A DNA stretch of 11,064 bases from JBFMAE01 sp040756085. GTDB taxonomy: Bacteria > Desulfobacterota > BSN033 > UBA1163. The stretch spans positions 1 to 11,064 of the forward strand of contig JBFMAE010000424.1 of assembly GCA_040756085.1 (NCBI GenBank), given 5' to 3'. The translations under genes were made by a program, and so were the position numbers. The notes beneath the pieces were generated by a model. It saw nothing but the letters and a program-made list of their open reading frames with translations. It was not told where the DNA came from and made no database searches. This document shows positions 1 to 7,441 of this stretch, piece after piece (position 1 is the first letter of the stretch; every line of letters begins with the position of its first letter).

Positions 1-122
1 AGAAAGCATTTAAATTGGCCGACTATGGATATATCATCGAAGGCGGGAAAATCAAGTATAAGGGTAAGGCCGAGGAGTTGATGGACAATGAGGAGGTAAT
101 CAGATCTTATTTCGGCATCTGA
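1..122 (+). CDS. livF: LivF-like ABC transporter ATP-binding protein, C-terminal fragment
   Basis: The window begins inside this gene; the reading frame runs from base 3 to the TGA at 120-122. The 39 visible residues include ADYGYIIEGGKI, then a KGKAEELMDNEEV stretch and the end RSYFGI. This is the usual tail of LivF, the ATPase of branched-chain amino acid (Liv/HAAT) transporters, in which a 'ADRGYVLENGRI..G....L..NEEVR.AYLG' pattern follows the H-loop region. The ATPase would sit on the cytoplasmic face of a LivHM permease and drive uptake of Leu/Ile/Val or related substrates. Walker A, Walker B and signature motifs lie outside the window, so the substrate cannot be judged. LivG is a less likely alternative because its tail is usually different. 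Confidence 0.85.
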   Translation, partial: KAFKLADYGYIIEGGKIKYKGKAEELMDNEEVIRSYFGI

Positions 123-201
123 TAAAATTCTGGATTTGGCTAATGGACAGTTTAGATCCTGCTTCTGAGGTCTTCCCAACGATTCCTGAAATCCCTAATA
201 A

Positions 202-264
202 TCCCCTTATCCTTTCCTATAACCTATTTCAAAGAGAAGGATTTGTTTTTTTTGATAAAGGGGA
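202..264 (+). promoter_or_regulatory. Possible Shine-Dalgarno-sequestering helix in the BASS leader
   Basis: TCCCCTTATC (202-211) is complementary to GATAAAGGGGA (254-264) with one bulged A. That makes a ten-pair helix that would bury the ribosome-binding site (AAAGGGGAA, 258-266) of the next gene. It shares bases 209-211 with the terminator-like hairpin, so the two structures exclude each other. The pairing is read directly from the sequence; a regulatory role is inference. Confidence 0.3.
209..253 (+). terminator. Terminator-like hairpin with long T-tract after livF
   Basis: ATCCTTT (209-215) can pair with GAAGGAT (236-242), giving six Watson-Crick pairs and one G-U across a 20-base loop. 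An 11-base tract with ten T and one G follows at 243-253. The stem is AT-rich and the loop long, so termination may be leaky. It would end the Liv transcript just ahead of the BASS gene, whose Shine-Dalgarno begins five bases later. Confidence 0.45.
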
Positions 265-270
265 ACCAAA

Positions 271-1188
271 TTGGTTCGGAAAAATGATCTCATTCTCCTT
301 TTGGTAATCTTTGGCTCTATGGGTGTTGGCATTGGATTCCCAAATTTGGGAATCGTTTTTCTCCCCTATCCTCTCTACTTAATGATGTTTTTATTATTTC
401 TCAGTTTTTTAAAGATTGAGTTTATTCAGGTTCTGCAGAACTTAAAAAAGAAGGGTTATGATTTGATAATCCTATGCTTCTTAAAACTACTGGTTCTCCC
501 TGCAGGTCTTTTCTTTCTCACCCATGCCATTTGGTCAGAGTACGCTCTTCCTGTTTTACTTCTTTCGGGAATTTCTACAGGTGTCGTTGCCCCTTTTATC
601 TCGATTCTTTTGGATGCTAATACTTCGTTGGTATTGATGATGGTGGTTATTTCCACTCTTTTGGTCCCCTTTTCACTTCCGACCCTAGTCAAGGTCCTCG
701 TCGGAGAGATCATTGAGGTTTCATTTTTCTCCATGGTAAAGATCTTAACCATGGTGATATTTCTACCTGCCCTTGCGGTAATTCTACTTCGTCATCTGGT
801 TCCTTCGTTTTTAAAAAAATTAGAGAGAACCCAATTCCCCTTATCGTTGGTTATTTTTGCCTGCATTAACCTGGGCGTGTTCGCAAAATATTCATCATTT
901 TTCAAAGAAAGGTTTTCCGAATTAGCGGGAGCCATCGTTGTCGCTTTTATTCTTTCTGCTATCTATCATGTAATTGGTTTTTTGATAACTTGGGGTAGAA
1001 AAAAAGAGGATTGTTTGGCTGGGGCTATATCTTTGGCATATGTGAATAATGTATTGATCATTGTCTTTTCATCGCAGTTTTTTGGTCCCCTCTCACCTAC
1101 CCTTGCAGCCCTATATATGTTGCCTTTCTTTACGATGATTATTCCAGCTAAAATAGTGGGAAACTTTTTAAATAAGAGTCCCTCATAG
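271..1188 (+). CDS. BASS/SBF-family (bile acid:sodium symporter-like) membrane transporter
   Basis: This 305-residue protein is hydrophobic almost throughout, with about nine to ten predicted membrane segments. It matches the bile acid:sodium symporter (SBF, PF01758) pattern. Residues about 70-145 show the LPAG..., then LLSGISTGVVAP, then the STLLVPFSLPTL block of the family core. Near the C-terminus, AISLAYVNNVLIIVFSSQFFGPL corresponds to the family's second discontinuous-helix region. The length is normal. Such proteins carry organic anions (sterols, keto acids, pantoate or similar) with sodium; the substrate here is unknown. The start is TTG at 271, chosen because AAAGGGGAA (258-266) stands just before it and no in-frame ATG lies nearby. 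It follows livF by 148 bases with a terminator-like hairpin between, so it is probably a separate unit. An auxin-efflux (AEC) carrier is a weaker alternative. Confidence 0.75.
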   Translation: MVRKNDLILLLVIFGSMGVGIGFPNLGIVFLPYPLYLMMFLLFLSFLKIEFIQVLQNLKKKGYDLIILCFLKLLVLPAGLFFLTHAIWSEYALPVLLLSGISTGVVAPFISILLDANTSLVLMMVVISTLLVPFSLPTLVKVLVGEIIEVSFFSMVKILTMVIFLPALAVILLRHLVPSFLKKLERTQFPLSLVIFACINLGVFAKYSSFFKERFSELAGAIVVAFILSAIYHVIGFLITWGRKKEDCLAGAISLAYVNNVLIIVFSSQFFGPLSPTLAALYMLPFFTMIIPAKIVGNFLNKSPS

Positions 1189-1222
1189 CAGTTGATAATA
1201 TTCGTAAGAATAAGATGAAGAT

Positions 1223-1242
1223 TATAGACCACGTGGCTATAG
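1223..1242. promoter_or_regulatory. Dyad-symmetric site downstream of the BASS gene
   Basis: TATAG-A-CCACGTGG-CTATA is an almost perfect inverted repeat (arms TATAGCCAC with one extra A) centred on CACGTG. It has no loop, so it fits a protein-binding site better than a terminator. It lies 35 bases after the BASS stop codon and about 390 bases before glcD. A role is not shown. Confidence 0.25.
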
Positions 1243-1323
1243 ATGCAAATTCCATAGCGACTAGGTTAGAATGAAAAAGAAGGGTTTCTATCCACTATAC
1301 TGTCAACATCGTACACTATAATG

Positions 1324-1554
1324 CCTGAGAAGGTGTGAAAAAAAATTGCTTCAAGTTAAGAGGGCGGGCAGGGATATTTGAAAAGTTTTACAGCGGTACC
1401 TTTTTGCACTAACTGCCAACAATGAAAAACTGCAATAAATGTTGGTTCACTTGCAGAGCTTGTTGCCTCTGCCTTTCCAAAAGACCGCATTTGTAAAACT
1501 TTGAAGATATTCCTGGCTGCCCTTGCTCTCGCCATAATTTCACACCTTCCGAGG
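1324..1554. mobile_element. Small MITE-like element with terminal inverted repeats
   Basis: GAAGGTGTGAAA (1329-1340) and TTTCACACCTTC (1538-1549) are perfect 12-base inverted repeats 197 bases apart. Including the flanking CCTGA and CGAGG, 15 of 17 positions match. No clear target-site duplication is visible. On the minus strand the right repeat supplies an AAGGTG ribosome-binding site for an ATG at 1535, which opens a 59-codon frame to a TAA at 1356-1358. Its product begins MARARAARNIF and contains a Ser/Ala-rich stretch and an end FKYPCPPS; I do not recognise it. The element fills much of the gap between the BASS gene and glcD. It may be a deletion derivative of an insertion sequence or a dispersed repeat. 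The rest of the 1189-1630 gap shows no gene. Confidence 0.4.
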
Positions 1555-1630
1555 GTTGAGTTGAGGTTTAATAATTGAGAGTCAGCAATAGATTCATAAT
1601 GAGATAATCGGTTTTTAAAGGAGATTCTGC

Positions 1631-3004
1631 ATGATTTCAGCTCCATTGGCCAATGAATTTCGTTCGATTGTGAGTAAGGAATGGTTCCTTGACACACCAG
1701 AGGACCTTGCCACCTATTCCTATGATGGCTTCCTACCTGAATTCAAACCGGATGCCATCTTGGTTCCGGGAAGTACCGATGAGATTTCAAAGATCATGAG
1801 GGTGGCAAATCGAGAAAGGATAAACATTATCCCCCGTGGAGCGGGAACAAATATTTGTGGCGCCTCGGTAGCGAAGGAGGGAGGTATTATTATTGCCTTT
1901 CATCGTATGAACAAAATCTTGGAAATTGATCCAGAGAACATGTGTGCCGTTGTTCAACCCGGTGTCGTGAATGCTGACCTTCAAAAAGAGGCAGCTCGAT
2001 GCGGTTTGATGTATCCACCAGACCCGGCAAGTATGTTTGTCTCCACCATAGGAGGAAATGTTGCCCTGAATGCAGGCGGCCCAAGAGGGGTAAAGTATGG
2101 GGTAACCAGGGACTATCTGCTGGGCCTTGAAGTTGTGCTGCCTTCTGGAGCAGTGATTAAGACAGGCGGTAAGACTCTAAAGAATGTGAGTGGATACGAT
2201 CTCACAAGGCTTTTGTGTGGTTCCGAAGGGACTCTGGGGATTTTTACCGAGATAATAATGAGATTGATTCCATTGCCACCGGCAAAAGCTACCCTTCAAG
2301 CCATTTTTTCGGATCTTGACCATGCTGCGACAACGGTTTCGGCTATCATTAGTTCCGGGATCATCCCTACCACTCTCGAATTGCTCGATCGGGTTGTCCT
2401 TGATGCGATCAGAAACTACGGAGGTGCAGAGTTTTCCAAAGAAGCAGAAGCATTGCTTCTGATAGAGGTTGATGGGGAAGAGGTATTGGTTGAGGGACAA
2501 GGTAAAAGGATTGATAAATTTTGTAAAGAGAGAGGAGCGATCGATGTACAAAGAGCTAAAAGCCCAGAAGAAGCAGAGAGATTATGGCAGGCCAGAAGGA
2601 CCGCCTTTGGAGCTGTTGCAAGGCTTAGACCCAATTGCATCGTAGAGGATGCCACCGTACCGGTAAAGAAGCTTCCCGAGATCCTCAGGAAGATTGTTGA
2701 GCTTGCAGATAAGTATCGGTTAAAGATTGGCGTATTGGCCCATGCGGGTGATGGAAATCTCCATCCCCTCATTATGACTGATCATCGTGATCGAGAGGAA
2801 ATGGCTCGAATCGATAAAGCCTTAGAGGAAATGTATGAAGCAGCCATTGCAATGGGTGGAACACTTTCTGGCGAACACGGCATTGGCATTGCTAAGAAGA
2901 GATTCATGATAATGGAATTCAGTCAGAGTGCCATAGAGATTATGCGCGGGATCAAGAGGGTCTTTGATCCTAACAATATCCTCAATCCGGGAAGTTTTCT
3001 TTAA
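1631..3004 (+). CDS. glcD: FAD-binding 2-hydroxyacid dehydrogenase, GlcD family
   Basis: This 457-residue flavoprotein has the family's usual length and two domains. The N-terminal FAD_binding_4 (VAO/PCMH-type) domain spans about residues 38-215, with the FAD-contacting PRGAGTNICGAS (68-79) and the STIGGNVALNAGG (138-150) and CGSEGTLGI (196-204) blocks. The C-terminal FAD-oxidase_C domain (about 216-457) carries HAGDGNLHP (371-379) and GEHGIG (414-419), the metal/substrate site of D-lactate and glycolate dehydrogenases. It ends with the typical FDPNNILNPG. The start ATG has AAAGGAG six bases upstream. It oxidises a 2-hydroxyacid (glycolate or D-lactate most likely) to the 2-oxoacid and passes electrons to the Fe-S partner encoded 27 bases downstream. 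No glcE is present, so this is a two-subunit D/F version. The exact substrate cannot be read from the sequence. Confidence 0.92.
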   Translation: MISAPLANEFRSIVSKEWFLDTPEDLATYSYDGFLPEFKPDAILVPGSTDEISKIMRVANRERINIIPRGAGTNICGASVAKEGGIIIAFHRMNKILEIDPENMCAVVQPGVVNADLQKEAARCGLMYPPDPASMFVSTIGGNVALNAGGPRGVKYGVTRDYLLGLEVVLPSGAVIKTGGKTLKNVSGYDLTRLLCGSEGTLGIFTEIIMRLIPLPPAKATLQAIFSDLDHAATTVSAIISSGIIPTTLELLDRVVLDAIRNYGGAEFSKEAEALLLIEVDGEEVLVEGQGKRIDKFCKERGAIDVQRAKSPEEAERLWQARRTAFGAVARLRPNCIVEDATVPVKKLPEILRKIVELADKYRLKIGVLAHAGDGNLHPLIMTDHRDREEMARIDKALEEMYEAAIAMGGTLSGEHGIGIAKKRFMIMEFSQSAIEIMRGIKRVFDPNNILNPGSFL

Positions 3005-3031
3005 CACTCCAGGGAAGAACAAAGAAAGAAG

Positions 3032-4168
3032 ATGATCCCAAAGAATGTTGTCGAGGAGTTTGATCAGTGTATTAAATGTGGACTTTGCCTCGCAACCTGT
3101 CCTGTTCATAAAGAACTTTTTCTCGAGAAGTACACACCAAGGGGTAAGATTCAGTTGTCCAGGTATTACTGTCAGGGAGAATTAGGTCCGACAAACCACT
3201 ATCAGGACATCTTTGCAAAGTGCCTCCTTTGCAAGGCATGTGCGGTGACGTGTCCAAGTGGCGTGGATCTTAACAAAGTTTTTGTCAGTATGCGGGAGGA
3301 AATCTGTAAGGAGAGAGGGGTCCACCCCAAAATGGAGCAGGTGGTAAGGTCAATTCTTGCGAATCATAACATTTCAAATGATAATAACTCGGAGCGTGCA
3401 GAATGGAGGGATTTTCTAAGATATCTTCCTCCGCATATGTACCAAAAGAGCAAGGCAGAGGTAATTTACTTTGTGGGGTGCGTTGCTTCTTTCTTTCCAA
3501 TGGTTCAAAAAATTCCCCAGAATTTTGTCCGGATCTTAGAGTTAGCAGATGTGGACTTTGCCATTCTGGGAGGAGAAGAGTGGTGCTGTGGCTTCCCCCT
3601 GATTGGAGCCGGGATTTCTGAAAAGGCTCCCGAAATAATGGAACACAATCTGCAGAAAGTAAAGAATTTGGGCGCAGAAATGGTGGTGTTTTCCTGTCCT
3701 TCTTGTTACCGGACCTGGCAGGAACATTATGGCACGGACGTAACCCTTTTCCATTCCACCCAATTGATGGAAAAGCTTATTGGGGAAGGAGCGATCCGTT
3801 TGGGGCACATAAACACCATCGTTACTTACCACGATCCTTGCGATTTGGGTAGAAATAGAGGGGTTTATGAGGAGCCAAGACAGATACTGAAGTCCATCCC
3901 CGGCCTCACATTCGTGGAACTGGAAAACAATAGGGGCCAAAGTGTCTGCTGCGGCGGAGGCGGTAATCTTGAGATGACGGATTCGGCCCTCTCTGGAACT
4001 TTAGCTAAGAAAAAGATTGCTGAGATTCAGCGAACGGGTACCAAAATCGTTGTGACCTCCTGTCAGCAGTGTGTCCGGACCATCAGAGCCAAAGCTGGGA
4101 AAGAGGAGGTTGATCTCGATGTGTTGGACATTACTGAATTAGTACTTCAGTCAATGTCAAATGTGTGA
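3032..4168 (+). CDS. glcF: Iron-sulfur subunit of 2-hydroxyacid dehydrogenase, GlcF / CCG-domain family
   Basis: This 378-residue electron-transfer subunit has two N-terminal 4Fe-4S motifs: Cys13-x2-Cys16-x2-Cys19-x3-Cys23 and Cys64-x2-Cys67-x2-Cys70-x3-Cys74, each followed by Pro. Two cysteine-rich CCG domains follow. The first includes Cys150, the CCG at 185-187 and SCPSC (221-225). The second includes DPC (268-270), CCGGGGN (306-312) and SCQQC (343-347). This is the layout of GlcF and of the related GlpC and LldE-type proteins, which carry electrons from a flavoprotein towards menaquinone or another acceptor at the membrane. The gene starts 27 bases after glcD on the same strand, so the two are almost surely co-transcribed and form one complex. 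The ribosome-binding site is only a weak AAGAAAGAAG run before ATG. No residue of the core motifs is missing. Confidence 0.92.
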   Translation: MIPKNVVEEFDQCIKCGLCLATCPVHKELFLEKYTPRGKIQLSRYYCQGELGPTNHYQDIFAKCLLCKACAVTCPSGVDLNKVFVSMREEICKERGVHPKMEQVVRSILANHNISNDNNSERAEWRDFLRYLPPHMYQKSKAEVIYFVGCVASFFPMVQKIPQNFVRILELADVDFAILGGEEWCCGFPLIGAGISEKAPEIMEHNLQKVKNLGAEMVVFSCPSCYRTWQEHYGTDVTLFHSTQLMEKLIGEGAIRLGHINTIVTYHDPCDLGRNRGVYEEPRQILKSIPGLTFVELENNRGQSVCCGGGGNLEMTDSALSGTLAKKKIAEIQRTGTKIVVTSCQQCVRTIRAKAGKEEVDLDVLDITELVLQSMSNV

Positions 4169-4182
4169 TGAAGTCAACAAAA

Positions 4183-4227
4183 GACTTTCAAATCAATTAA
4201 GAATAAACTTAATCTACATTAAAAGTC
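4183..4227. terminator. AT-rich nested hairpin between convergent genes
   Basis: GACTTT (4183-4188) pairs with AAAGTC (4222-4227). Inside, ATTAAG (4196-4201) pairs with CTTAAT (4208-4213) across a six-base loop. On the plus strand AATTTTTATT follows. The site lies between glcF and the convergent phosphatase gene and overlaps the latter's last codons. It could serve both directions, but with no GC core it would be a weak terminator. Confidence 0.35.
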
Positions 4228-4857
4228 AATTTTTATTCTTTCTTGTTTCAATGGTTTGAGGTGACATGTCTCATTCATAAGGGAAAGAATATATTTCCCT
4301 TCTTTATATTGGATCAGGTTGATCGCAGTGGGATCCTGGGTGATCTGCCAGAAATGGGAGTTGCTCAGTCCCAGGATTCCACATAGTATCACCTTATTGA
4401 CGACCCGGTGGGAAACGAGGACAAGGGTCTTTCTAGGGTTTAACTGAATCACCTTTCTGAGTGCAGCCATCGCCCTCACCCGAACTTCGTCCAGACTCTC
4501 CCCTCCAGGGATCCTCACCCGATGGGGTTTCTCTATCCATTGTCGATAAATTTCTCTGTCGTTTTGTCGAATCTCTTGGTGGGGATGTCCTTCCCAATTT
4601 CCAAAACTCATATCGATGATCCCTTCCATGGGTTGGACCTTCAGATCGTGAAACCGGGCAATCCTTTGGGCGGTCTCCCAGGCCCGTGAGAGAATGCTGG
4701 CATAGATTCCATGAATCTCCATTCCCTTGAAATATTCCCCTGCTAACTCTGCCTGTCTCAGGCCAGTTTCATCCAGAGGGACATCGGTTCTTCCTCGAAA
4801 AATCTCTTCCTTATTCCATGCCGTCTGTCCGTGACGCACCAGATAGATGGAGGTCAT
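4219..4857 (-). CDS. Histidine phosphatase superfamily protein (phosphoglycerate mutase-like, GpmB/CobC type)
   Basis: The 212-residue protein opens with YLVRHGQTAWN (5-15), where His9 of the RHG motif is the phospho-acceptor. It continues with the family's FRGRTDVPLDETGLRQA segment (20-36), Arg58 in SRAWETA, the FGNWEG block (85-90) and the second catalytic His in VSHR (148-151). This is the full catalytic set of cofactor-independent 2H phosphatases; the general-acid position before FGNWEG is Asp82 where many relatives have Glu. Members include GpmB-like phosphatases, alpha-ribazole phosphatase CobC and broad acid phosphatases; the sequence does not pick one. AAAGGA stands seven bases before ATG. 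It begins 47 bases after the end of the alcohol dehydrogenase gene on the same strand, so the two probably form an operon. No cobalamin synthesis gene is visible, which argues weakly against CobC. Confidence 0.85.
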   Translation of the reverse strand: MTSIYLVRHGQTAWNKEEIFRGRTDVPLDETGLRQAELAGEYFKGMEIHGIYASILSRAWETAQRIARFHDLKVQPMEGIIDMSFGNWEGHPHQEIRQNDREIYRQWIEKPHRVRIPGGESLDEVRVRAMAALRKVIQLNPRKTLVLVSHRVVNKVILCGILGLSNSHFWQITQDPTAINLIQYKEGKYILSLMNETCHLKPLKQERIKIDF

Positions 4858-4904
4858 GATAGGTTCCTTTCTCTAAAGAGGGTTCTTCCATTGATCAATC
4901 CCTT

Positions 4905-5909
4905 TTAATCAAACGTGATCAAGACCCCTACTCCTTGGATTTTCCCCTGTTTTAACAGAATTAATACTTTATTCGCCTCTTCTAATTTAAATTCCTGGAC
5001 TTCAGGTATGATCGGAATTTGAGCGGCCAGGGGTAGAAATTCTTCAAGATCTTTTCTCGTGATGTTGGCTACACTTTTTATCTCCTTTTCATCCCAGAGG
5101 AGCTGAGCATAGTCTAATGGAGGGATAGGATTTCTTTTTCGAATGACGGCCATCACCAATCTTCCGCCCTTTTCTAATACCCTTAAAGCGTGAGGCACTG
5201 TTTCTCCAACGGGAGTAAAATCAATGGCACAATTGAGTTTTTGAGGAGGGTCGTCTTCTGGCCCACCTGTCCAGGCTGCCCCTAATGCCTTTGCCAGGTT
5301 CCGATGCTCTTCCGTTCTTGTAAAAACAAAGACTTGACAGCCCCAATATTTGGCGACCTGAATGACAATATGGGCAGAAGCTCCAAATCCAAAAAGTCCC
5401 AGAATTTGGCCTTTCCTAATCCCGGAAAGCCTCAAATCTCGGTATCCAATGGCACCGGCACATAAAAGGGGAGCAGCCTCAGAGTCAGAAAACCTCTCAG
5501 GAATGGAGCAGGCGAAATCTTCTGAGACAACTGTATATTGGGCGTAGCCACCATTCCTGTGGCATCCCGTGCCCTTAAATTCGAAGCATAAATTTTCGTT
5601 CCCTTCTTGACAGAAATGGCACTTCCCACAAGCAGAATTGATCCAGGCAATTCCCACCCGGTCTCCTATATTGAACTTCGTTACCTCTGAACCTAAACTT
5701 TCTACCCTCCCAACGACTTCATGACCTAAAATGATAGGAAGGTTGGGTTGAACCCTTCCTTCAATTTCATCGAGTTCCGTATGACAAACCCCACAGGCAG
5801 AAACCTTTACTAAAACCTCTTTAGGCCCAGGAAATGGCTTCAGTAAATCTACCATCTTGAGGGGTTCTTTTTCAATCGGCGAAATCTTCTGAAGCACCAT
5901 TGCCTTCAT
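4905..5909 (-). CDS. Zinc-dependent alcohol dehydrogenase, MDR family (AdhA/AdhP type)
   Basis: This 334-residue medium-chain dehydrogenase is of normal length. The catalytic zinc ligands are visible as Cys39 in ACGVCHTEL, His63-Glu64 in LGHEVVG and Cys150 in PLLCAG. The structural zinc is held by Cys94, Cys97, Cys100 and Cys108 in CGKCHFCQEGNENLC. The Rossmann domain has GLFGFGASAH (171-180), the glycine pattern of the AdhA-like 'GFGASAH' subgroup, which uses NAD(P). It would interconvert alcohols and aldehydes in the cytoplasm; the physiological substrate is unknown. AGGAGG stands nine bases before ATG, a strong start. It is first in a likely two-gene unit with the histidine phosphatase. 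The 163-base intergenic region to the divergent acetyltransferase must hold promoters for both, but I see no convincing -35/-10 pair on this strand. Confidence 0.9.
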   Translation of the reverse strand: MKAMVLQKISPIEKEPLKMVDLLKPFPGPKEVLVKVSACGVCHTELDEIEGRVQPNLPIILGHEVVGRVESLGSEVTKFNIGDRVGIAWINSACGKCHFCQEGNENLCFEFKGTGCHRNGGYAQYTVVSEDFACSIPERFSDSEAAPLLCAGAIGYRDLRLSGIRKGQILGLFGFGASAHIVIQVAKYWGCQVFVFTRTEEHRNLAKALGAAWTGGPEDDPPQKLNCAIDFTPVGETVPHALRVLEKGGRLVMAVIRKRNPIPPLDYAQLLWDEKEIKSVANITRKDLEEFLPLAAQIPIIPEVQEFKLEEANKVLILLKQGKIQGVGVLITFD

Positions 5910-6072
5910 CTTTTCAATCCTCCTCTCCCTTTCATTTCATAACTTTATATCAAACATCCATGTCTTAGAAAATAGAAAAATTTGAGTGTGCGGAGTTATA
6001 GTTTGAAGTATAATAAATGATATTGCATAACCATGATAGCCCAAAACAACGATGTGACATTCGGGAGCCGAA

Positions 6073-6561
6073 ATGAGTGATGTTATTTTTGCAGAATACA
6101 TCCCGGGGATGATTGGTCGAGTGGCCGAGCTCCACGCCACCTATTATCACACGAACTGGGGATTCGGCCTGTTCTTTGAAACCAGGATTGCGACAGAGCT
6201 GTCTGAATTCCTCAGTCGATTTGAAAAGAAGCGTGACGGCTTTTGGACCGTCTGCCTTAACAACCGGGTGGAAGGATTCATTGCGATTGATGGTATTAAG
6301 GCAACGACGGAGGGAGCGCACCTCCGATGGTTTATCCTATCCCCGGAGACACGTGGCCGTGGGATCGGCAACAAACTTATGGAAGAAGCAATCTCCTTTT
6401 GTAAAAGCAAAAGCTACAGACGGGTCTATCTTTCGACTTTTGAAGGGCTTCATGTCGCCCGTTACCTTTACGAGAAATTCGGTTTTAGACTCGTAGAGCA
6501 AGACGAAGGCACCCAATGGGGAACAAAAGTTATCGAGCAGAAATTTGAACTTATCCTATGA
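6073..6561 (+). CDS. GNAT-family N-acetyltransferase
   Basis: The 162-residue protein has the acetyl-CoA-binding motif A around LRWFILSPETRGRGIGNKLM (84-103), where Arg94-Gly-Arg-Gly-Ile-Gly99 is the pyrophosphate loop. Motif B follows with LYEKFGF (132-138), and the end EGTQWGTKVIEQKF is like that of the acetyltransferase half of MarR-GNAT fusion proteins. Here no MarR domain is attached, so it is a stand-alone enzyme. It would move an acetyl group from acetyl-CoA to an unknown amine. GGGAG (6062-6066) precedes ATG. A perfect TATAAT (6009-6014) lies 59 bases before the start and may be its -10 box, although no good -35 is spaced to it. Its stop codon is followed at once by a transposase relic in another frame, so the 3' end borders an old rearrangement; the GNAT frame itself appears intact. 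Confidence 0.85.
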   Translation: MSDVIFAEYIPGMIGRVAELHATYYHTNWGFGLFFETRIATELSEFLSRFEKKRDGFWTVCLNNRVEGFIAIDGIKATTEGAHLRWFILSPETRGRGIGNKLMEEAISFCKSKSYRRVYLSTFEGLHVARYLYEKFGFRLVEQDEGTQWGTKVIEQKFELIL

Positions 6562-6907
6562 GGGGAAATTTACCATCCAGGATAACCGTGTACTGGGCAG
6601 CGGGGATTTTGTTACTGAGATCCTGAAGGAGGCGGATAAGAATCTCAAGGGGCAGCTACGTCTCAGGGAAAGACAGGATTTAATTGAGCGAATTATCAAA
6701 GAGATGTGTGAGGAAGAGAGAATTGAGGAGCAAGAACTATGGAGCGGAGGTCGAAGGGGAATAATTTCCCGGGGGAGGGCGAGAATAGCTTATCGATTGG
6801 GTCATGGAATGGGGGTCCCTACAGCGGAGATTGCAAGACAACTGGGTGTTTGTACCTCGGCCATTGTTAAAGCGATCCAGAAACTGGAGATTCAAAAAGA
6901 AAAGTGA
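6545..6907 (+). pseudogene. C-terminal remnant of a REP-associated (Y1/RAYT-type) transposase
   Basis: The open frame gives 120 residues, but only from about residue 12 does it look like a known protein. It has DNRVLGSGDFV followed by a charged helix region and then GRARIAYRLGHGMGVPTAEIARQLGVCTSAIVKAI. This is the tail of the Desulfobacterota-type 'transposase IS200-like' RAYT proteins: a 'ILGSGDFVE.VL.EAE' linker followed by a helix-turn-helix (about 78-116). The catalytic Y1 domain with the HUH motif and tyrosine, normally about 200 residues upstream, is absent, since that space is taken by the GNAT gene. The nominal TTG start at 6545 overlaps the GNAT end by 17 bases and has no ribosome-binding site. 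I call it a truncated, inactive relic. Survival as a small DNA-binding protein is possible, because the frame is undamaged. Confidence 0.7.
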
Positions 6908-6913
6908 AAGTTT

Positions 6914-7339
6914 TCAACAACGTCCCTTTCTACCTCTAACGGTCTTTATAAAATCCTCCCACCTTTTTCTATCTTCAATTTCCATTTCCTCCATGAAGAT
7001 ACCTGTCCTAAAATAATATGATTTCTCTCTCGAGCCAAAGTCATACCATCTAACTCTCCCTATCGCCCTGACCTTTTCTCCCCTTGGCGGTATCTTTATG
7101 TCCAACTCTACTAATTTTTCATTTAGTACTAGGAAGGGAATCAGTTTTATGGTTTCCTCTCCTTCCTGAATTAGGAGACTCCCATTTGTTAACCTTACCT
7201 CCAATTCGATTAAGAGTCCCTCACGGGAGACATCTCTGGTCTCCACATTGATAGGACATGGATGTTTGTCTATCCCTAACAGTCTTATAGTTAGCGGAAC
7301 TGGAATTAATAATCTGTGAAACTTTCGGCGCTTCGCCAT
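6914..7339 (-). CDS. PilZ domain protein (putative c-di-GMP receptor)
   Basis: The 141-residue protein has both PilZ signature motifs: Arg5-x3-Arg9 in KRRKFHR near the N-terminus and Asp36-x-Ser38-x2-Gly41 in DVSREGLLIE. These residues bind the phosphates and guanine of cyclic di-GMP. The rest follows the beta-barrel pattern, with KIPPRGEKVRAIGRVRW (82-98) and a final GIFMEEMEIEDRKRWEDFI helix. It consists of a single PilZ domain with no membrane or enzymatic part, so it probably passes the signal on by protein-protein contact. The target is unknown. It lies 102 bases downstream of the radical SAM gene on the same strand and may share its transcript. The gene ends six bases from the transposase relic, which is convergent. 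The ribosome-binding site is weak (AGGA about 14 bases before ATG). Confidence 0.85.
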   Translation of the reverse strand: MAKRRKFHRLLIPVPLTIRLLGIDKHPCPINVETRDVSREGLLIELEVRLTNGSLLIQEGEETIKLIPFLVLNEKLVELDIKIPPRGEKVRAIGRVRWYDFGSREKSYYFRTGIFMEEMEIEDRKRWEDFIKTVRGRKGRC

Positions 7340-7441
7340 TTTACTTTTTTACTTATCCTGCTCTTTGCTTCTTGACCTCGAAGATCCAACCACCTTTTCG
7401 TAGGTGAAATTTTAAACTAAGCTAAATCAGGTACTCGCAAT

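Noticed and set aside
2416..2772. Minus-strand frame of 118 codons within glcD
   Set aside because: It is antisense to conserved glcD codons and has no protein-like motif; a shadow frame. The same holds for the other frames opposite glcD, glcF, the BASS gene and the alcohol dehydrogenase.
6113..6496. Plus-strand 127-codon frame overlapping the GNAT gene
   Set aside because: It lies out of frame inside a gene with clear acetyltransferase motifs and has no start signal of its own.
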